A stretch of DNA of 64,000 bases, taken from the NCBI RefSeq assembly GCF_001640805.2, contig NC_066835.1:21520182-21584181 (forward strand), in the 5' to 3' direction. Below the pieces are notes generated by a model. That model ran no database searches, was not told the origin of the DNA, and was given only the letters and a program-made list of their open reading frames with translations. This DNA is from Lates calcarifer (taxonomy: Eukaryota; Chordata; Actinopteri; Centropomidae). Below are positions 60,000-64,000 of this stretch, one piece after another. Both the position numbers and the translations under genes were made by a program. Positions within the stretch are counted from its first letter, which is position 1; every line of letters starts with the position of its first letter.

Positions 60000-60660
60000 A
60001 CCACGAGGAAGGATCTGATTGGCTGAGTGAAGCCCCCCCTCCCAGTGGGTGGGGCTAAACACGGTTACCATGCAGCCGTTAATTGTAGCCGGAAATTATT
60101 TTGTTTGTTTTGTTGAAAATAGTAAACGGTCGCTTCCTTTTTTATTTTTCTGTCCACCATGAAGACAGTTATGATGCGAAGGTCAGACGGCATTTTGCTT
60201 CCGTAGGTAGCCACAAGCTAGGCTGGTGTCATAAAAACCTGCAGCTAACTCAAAAGTTTGTTTAAGCTAATGTTAGCTAAAGAGCGTTAGCTTACTCTCT
60301 ACAAGCTAGCAAGATGTTTTCTTTCCCAACGGAGAAGATAAGATGTTTGTAGTGTAGTACGGTTGTTAATGTCAGACGTCGGTACCAACAGTAACAGTTT
60401 TTAATGTGTCTCCGGTCTCAGGTTAAGTGTTTGTAGGGTTTCACCACGCTTCAAATGGGTATAACCCACTGCTAGTAGACTACTGCTGCTATTAGCATCA
60501 ATATCTCGGATAAGAACAGAAGGAGGACGTGTTCAAACATGGTCACATTTTCTTTACGGACACTGATTTGGACGTAAATCATAAATTGTTGTAGTCAGCA
60601 GGGATTTTATTTTGAAATCTTTGACCGGTAGTCTGGCGCATCATCGTGTGTAACCTGTCT
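60000..60660 (+). promoter_or_regulatory. Promoter-like region upstream of col14a1
   Basis: Contains an inverted CCAAT (ctgattggctg, 60,016-60,026) followed by a GC-box-like gggtggggct, a GCTAATGTTAGC motif (60,266-60,277) and several gctagc/gttagc repeats. It precedes the presumed 5' UTR exon ending at 60,787. Confidence 0.45.
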
Positions 60661-60787
60661 GGTGGTCGACAGAGGGAGCGGGGAGTTGGTGAACAGAGTG
60701 GATCAGAGACGCTTTGAGGACTAGAGAGCTTCTCACACAGCTGTCCGGAGGAGAGTCACGGAGCCTGGAAACATATGATCTGAGAAG
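60660..60787 (+). other. col14a1: Presumed col14a1 non-coding first exon
   Basis: GC-richer sequence ending ctgagaag|gtagag, a plausible donor, with no long open frame. It would splice to the acceptor at 62,392. The 5' edge is arbitrary. Confidence 0.35.
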
Positions 60788-62392
60788 GTAGAGCTGCTCT
60801 TTACTCACACACTGCGCACATCTGTTAAACCAGCTTTTACACCCGCGGACCTTTTCTCTCCACGTTCACACCGACTCCTGCGCGTGGTTGTGCGGCTGAT
60901 GGCGCAACGTGCAGAAACTCACCTGTGCTCTTTTCAATTAAGGAAAACTTCCGCTGCTGTTATTTACTGTAAACAAAAAGTTGCTCTGGGCTGATGTAAT
61001 ATGTATATTCTTTTTCTCAGCATTCCTTGCGTGAGCAACAACCGATGCTTATTACTGTATGTACAGTACCTGTGAGTGATTGATCCGGTAGATGCAAAGA
61101 CAAAACCCTCAGAGGATCATTTTTGTGATGCCGTAATGCGAGTTAGACGCATGCAGCACGTTCACAACAGGACTCTAAACTATATAGAAGCTGATACTCT
61201 AAAAGTTCATTTTTAAAATTAGACATTAAATAACCAGGTGTTTCAGTGTCGCCATAAACTTGCTTCCCTGAAGACAGTCTTGCTGTAAGTCCCTGAGGGA
61301 ATATTTCACAGATATTACAGTGATATATTACAGAGCTATAATCCTAACCCTGTGTTTTATCACTATAAGCATTCTTGTCTTAATACTGAAGTGGTGAAAA
61401 TGCCAAGTTATAACACTCAGTCATGGTAAATTATTGAAAATTGCTAGAATTTAAAAGTTGGCTGCAGCACTAATTGGAAAAGAAGGTGGGTTATGTTTCT
61501 AAACCTGATAGGGACAGAGTCTTTTCTGACACACTATGTGAAGGTGCTCTAATGCTCATGCAGTTGCCTCCAATTATTAAAGAAAAAAATATATCTTCAG
61601 TCTTTATTAATATGACAGCTGTTTTATGTGCTGCTTCTTCAGCCTCCTGCAGGGAGTAACGCGCTCTGTGTTCGATGCAGCATGGAGGTGTATCCGACAG
61701 TGATAATACTCTTTATTCACTGACTGATGTGTTTATAGTCAGAGTGTCATTATAATATTATACCTAATTCTGCATACAAGGGAAGGACTTGCAGTAGCAA
61801 AAGAGAGGTTAATCCATATAGAACTGTAAACCAATGGAACACCAGTTAGGAGGTAATTTGATGGGAGGGGCAGGGGGTGGTCAGCAAATCCTTAGTGTAA
61901 GTGTCAATCTATACATCATCAGAGATGAATGTCTATTCATATCTCCATTCATTTTTACAAATCCATATCTGCACAGTTAATGAGAGCACAAGCCTTTTAG
62001 CCTGTATTAAACATTTATGGAATTGATTTAAGTTAGCTCAGATCTGAGCGCTGCAAGATAATCTAGGATAACATGCTTTGAAAATGCCACATGGAGATTT
62101 TAAATCTTCTCCCCCGTTGTTTAAATCCTTTCTTCTTCTCTCTCTCTCTGCCTCATCCCTTTTGTTTGCTACTCTTGTCTTCCTCTGTTTTCCATCTTCT
62201 CTTGCATCCCTGCTCCTCCTCACTCTCCCTCCTCCTCCTCCTCCTCCTCACCACGGTTCCCTCACCTGTCTTTCTCTCCCATCCTCTTTCTTTCACCATC
62301 CTCTCGCCTACTCCTCCTCTCCATTTTTTTTTGCCTCTCCTCTCTGACTTTTCTCATCGCTCTCTCCTCTTCCTCTCTCCTCTCCTGCACAG
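60788..62392 (+). other. col14a1: Presumed first intron of col14a1
   Basis: No exon seen. Its last 285 bases are an unusually long pyrimidine tract. Confidence 0.4.
62108..62390 (+). repeat. Long polypyrimidine tract with (CTC)n
   Basis: About 285 bases of nearly pure C/T, including a (CTC)n run at 62,229-62,249. It ends in the acceptor ctcctgcacag of the following exon. Confidence 0.9.
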
Positions 62393-62507
62393 GTGTGTCG
62401 TGTCCTCCTGTCTGCTGGTATCAGGATGCAGTTCTCAGTCAGACTGAGTCTCTGCCTGCTGGGCTTTGTTTTCGTCTCTCTGTTCCCTCAGCCAGCGCGG
62501 GGCCAAG
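62393..62507 (+). CDS. col14a1: Signal-peptide exon, probable col14a1 first coding exon (gene continues off window)
   Basis: Collagen XIV is a secreted, fibril-associated collagen. The exon starts at the acceptor after the pyrimidine tract. Its ATG is at 62,426 (context caggATGca). It encodes 27 residues, MQFSVRLSLCLLGFVFVSLF then PQPARGQ, a textbook signal peptide with an arginine, a hydrophobic core and a cleavage region near ARG-Q. It ends after one base of the next codon at a GTAAGT donor. Human collagen XIV likewise has a signal peptide ending in GQ. The assignment rests on that and on gene order (DEPTOR is followed by COL14A1 in human); no fibronectin or von Willebrand exon is visible before 64,000. 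Another secreted protein is possible. Confidence 0.6.
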
Positions 62508-64000
62508 GTAAGTACCTCTACAAGCCTGTTGTCCACTCAAGGGCCAACAGGGTCACCAAGGCCAATAGGGGGGTTTACCACACCGCCACACCGGACCAAA
62601 CATGGCGAAGATGGGCTTTTTACAAAATGGCCACCATGATGTTCCCTAATGATAGCCCACAGGGGAAGCTTTCAAACCCAGTGCTAAATTGTTAGGACTA
62701 TGTAGAGGGAGAAGCAGGGTTGGCCATCCTACACAGATAACTGGGATTTTCATTATCAGGCTCTGAAAGACTTTATAACAGATGGTGCCAGTTGGGAAAT
62801 ACCAAGAATTTCCACCTTTCCAAACAGGACCAGTAGTTTCCTCATCAAAGTCCAGCGTTTTGTAGTTGTTGCCATCATGAGGTTTTCTACAACACAGCCC
62901 TCGACTTTGATGCCAAACAAGACTTAGACCACAAAGACAAACATGGCTTCCCAGGGCCTCCCGTCACGCTGCTAAGGAGGGTTTTCCATTTTCAGAGCCA
63001 AACAAGATGATAAGCAGCCAAGTTTTCTTCATTTACTAGAAAAAAGATTGGATTGTTAGGATGATTGTGCCACGTGGTTCACCACCTATCTGCTTTCAGT
63101 ATTGTGGTGAAGATTAATGACTGACTTGGTAAACCTCAGTGTGGCCCTGTTGTGGAAACGCAGGCATCATTTTGGCCCATCCTTCTGTCTTGCAGGTTCA
63201 ATTCTTAATTTCACTGTTGCAAATTTGATGTGCAGCTTTGCTCCAAAGAAACTGACGTTTGTTTTATATTTAATGTGTCCTTGTAATGTGCATTTACCCA
63301 CGTGTCTGTCTCAAAGGGAAAAGCCTTGAAACCAAAATCATATTGAGAAAGTGTGTTTTCCTGTGGCTTATTCTGTCTATTTATTTATTTATTTGTGGTA
63401 ATGGTCAAAGACTATGATAATGACAGATTTATGTGTAACTGATGTGAGATCTCCATCAGTCTTCTAATTTTGCGTCAGGCAGTTTTTGATAAACTTCTCT
63501 TTTGCTCTCATACATCTGTTAGGTTCAGAGCTCTTATTGTAATCATGTTTTCTCCCTTTTCCTCTGTTGTCAAACCATGCACTGACATTGTCTCTCACCC
63601 TATTTAACTCATTTAACTTATTCAGCAATTAACCCACACCCTCTTTGATTACCTCATTAACAGAGAGAGATGAGCCTCCTTAACATCATTATCGACCTTA
63701 ACAATCTTAAACTCTCCTTGTTACCAAGTAGACCTTCTCTCTAGGAATGCAAATGATGGATTGATATTCATGATGAGTCTTAAATTAGCCGTGGTGAGTC
63801 AGTTTTTCCCTTTTTATACAGAAGACCTTACCATGAACTGTAAGATGAGGTTTTGTATCTGTTTTCAGTCTTAATGTGTTAGGTGTCGACACACTAAAAG
63901 ACTGGTGTTTTCCCTTGAGTAAGTTAGATACTTACGCTGCACCCAAACACATTTTGCATCAGCCAAATTTCAAAGCTTTTTGGCAGCATTGAACCTGAGA
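62508..64000 (+). other. col14a1: Presumed second intron of col14a1, running off the window
   Basis: No exon recognised; no fibronectin type III coding sequence was seen. Confidence 0.5.

Larger units (their letters stand above)
54790..60000. other. Intergenic segment between deptor and col14a1
   Basis: Contains a LINE-type 3' tail near 56,120-56,180, an unexplained CpG-bearing open block at 56,780-57,076, and a GT microsatellite at 57,416-57,441. No recognised gene. Confidence 0.55.

Noticed and set aside
60158..60205. Short frame MKTVMMRRSDGILLP near a promoter-like block
   Set aside because: Only 15 codons, no confirming splice structure; the signal-peptide exon at 62,426 is a better start for the downstream gene.
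62078..62447. Plus-strand frames of 89 and 118 codons rich in serine, leucine and proline
   Set aside because: Translation of the long pyrimidine tract preceding the col14a1 exon; the splice acceptor at 62,391-62,392 lies inside them.
1..64000. tRNA, rRNA, known microRNA or CRISPR content
   Set aside because: No tRNA box sequences, no rRNA segments, no microRNA seed-arm pairs that I recognise, and no spaced direct repeats beyond microsatellites were seen.

Overview
The window is vertebrate nuclear DNA, almost certainly from a teleost fish and probably a percomorph. Genes are split into many short exons with GT-AG introns (the smallest clear introns are about 75-100 bp). Dinucleotide microsatellites are abundant, teleost-type interspersed repeats are scattered through it, and the deduced proteins match vertebrate ENPP2 and DEPTOR. 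There is no bacterial, plasmid or CRISPR content.

Layout. 1-3,988 is non-coding with microsatellites. 3,997-5,696 is a decayed hAT DNA transposon with matching 15-bp ends and a perfect 8-bp target duplication. 7,180-7,680 is a CpG-bearing, promoter-like block. From it, a plus-strand two-exon gene (7,410-9,657, poly(A) signal at 9,820) could encode an unrecognised 47-residue protein; a TATA-like site and a strong minus-strand splice donor suggest transcription both ways. 13,057-40,730 on the minus strand is the full enpp2 (autotaxin) gene. I traced 25 coding exons; their lengths sum to 2,601 nt, an uninterrupted frame of 866 residues, and all catalytic and metal-binding residues are kept. Its last intron (14.7 kb) holds only repeats. 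40.75-41.1 kb is the enpp2 promoter region.

41.1-51.7 kb is intergenic, with retroelement debris. 51,746-53,099 on the plus strand carries four exons for the C-terminal third of deptor (serine-rich linker plus PDZ domain). The two DEP-domain exon sets expected upstream were not found. 53.1-60.6 kb is the deptor 3' UTR and intergenic DNA. 60.0-60.8 kb is a second promoter-like block leading to a signal-peptide exon (62,426-62,507), best read as the start of col14a1, which would continue past the window.

The order enpp2(-), deptor(+), col14a1(+) matches human 8q24.12, except that TAF2 and DSCC1, which lie between ENPP2 and DEPTOR in human, are not seen. The genes are not an operon: enpp2 makes secreted lysophospholipase D, deptor is an mTOR inhibitor, and col14a1 is an extracellular-matrix collagen. 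Exon boundaries were read by eye from reading frame, splice sites and family similarity; no alignment or RNA data were available.
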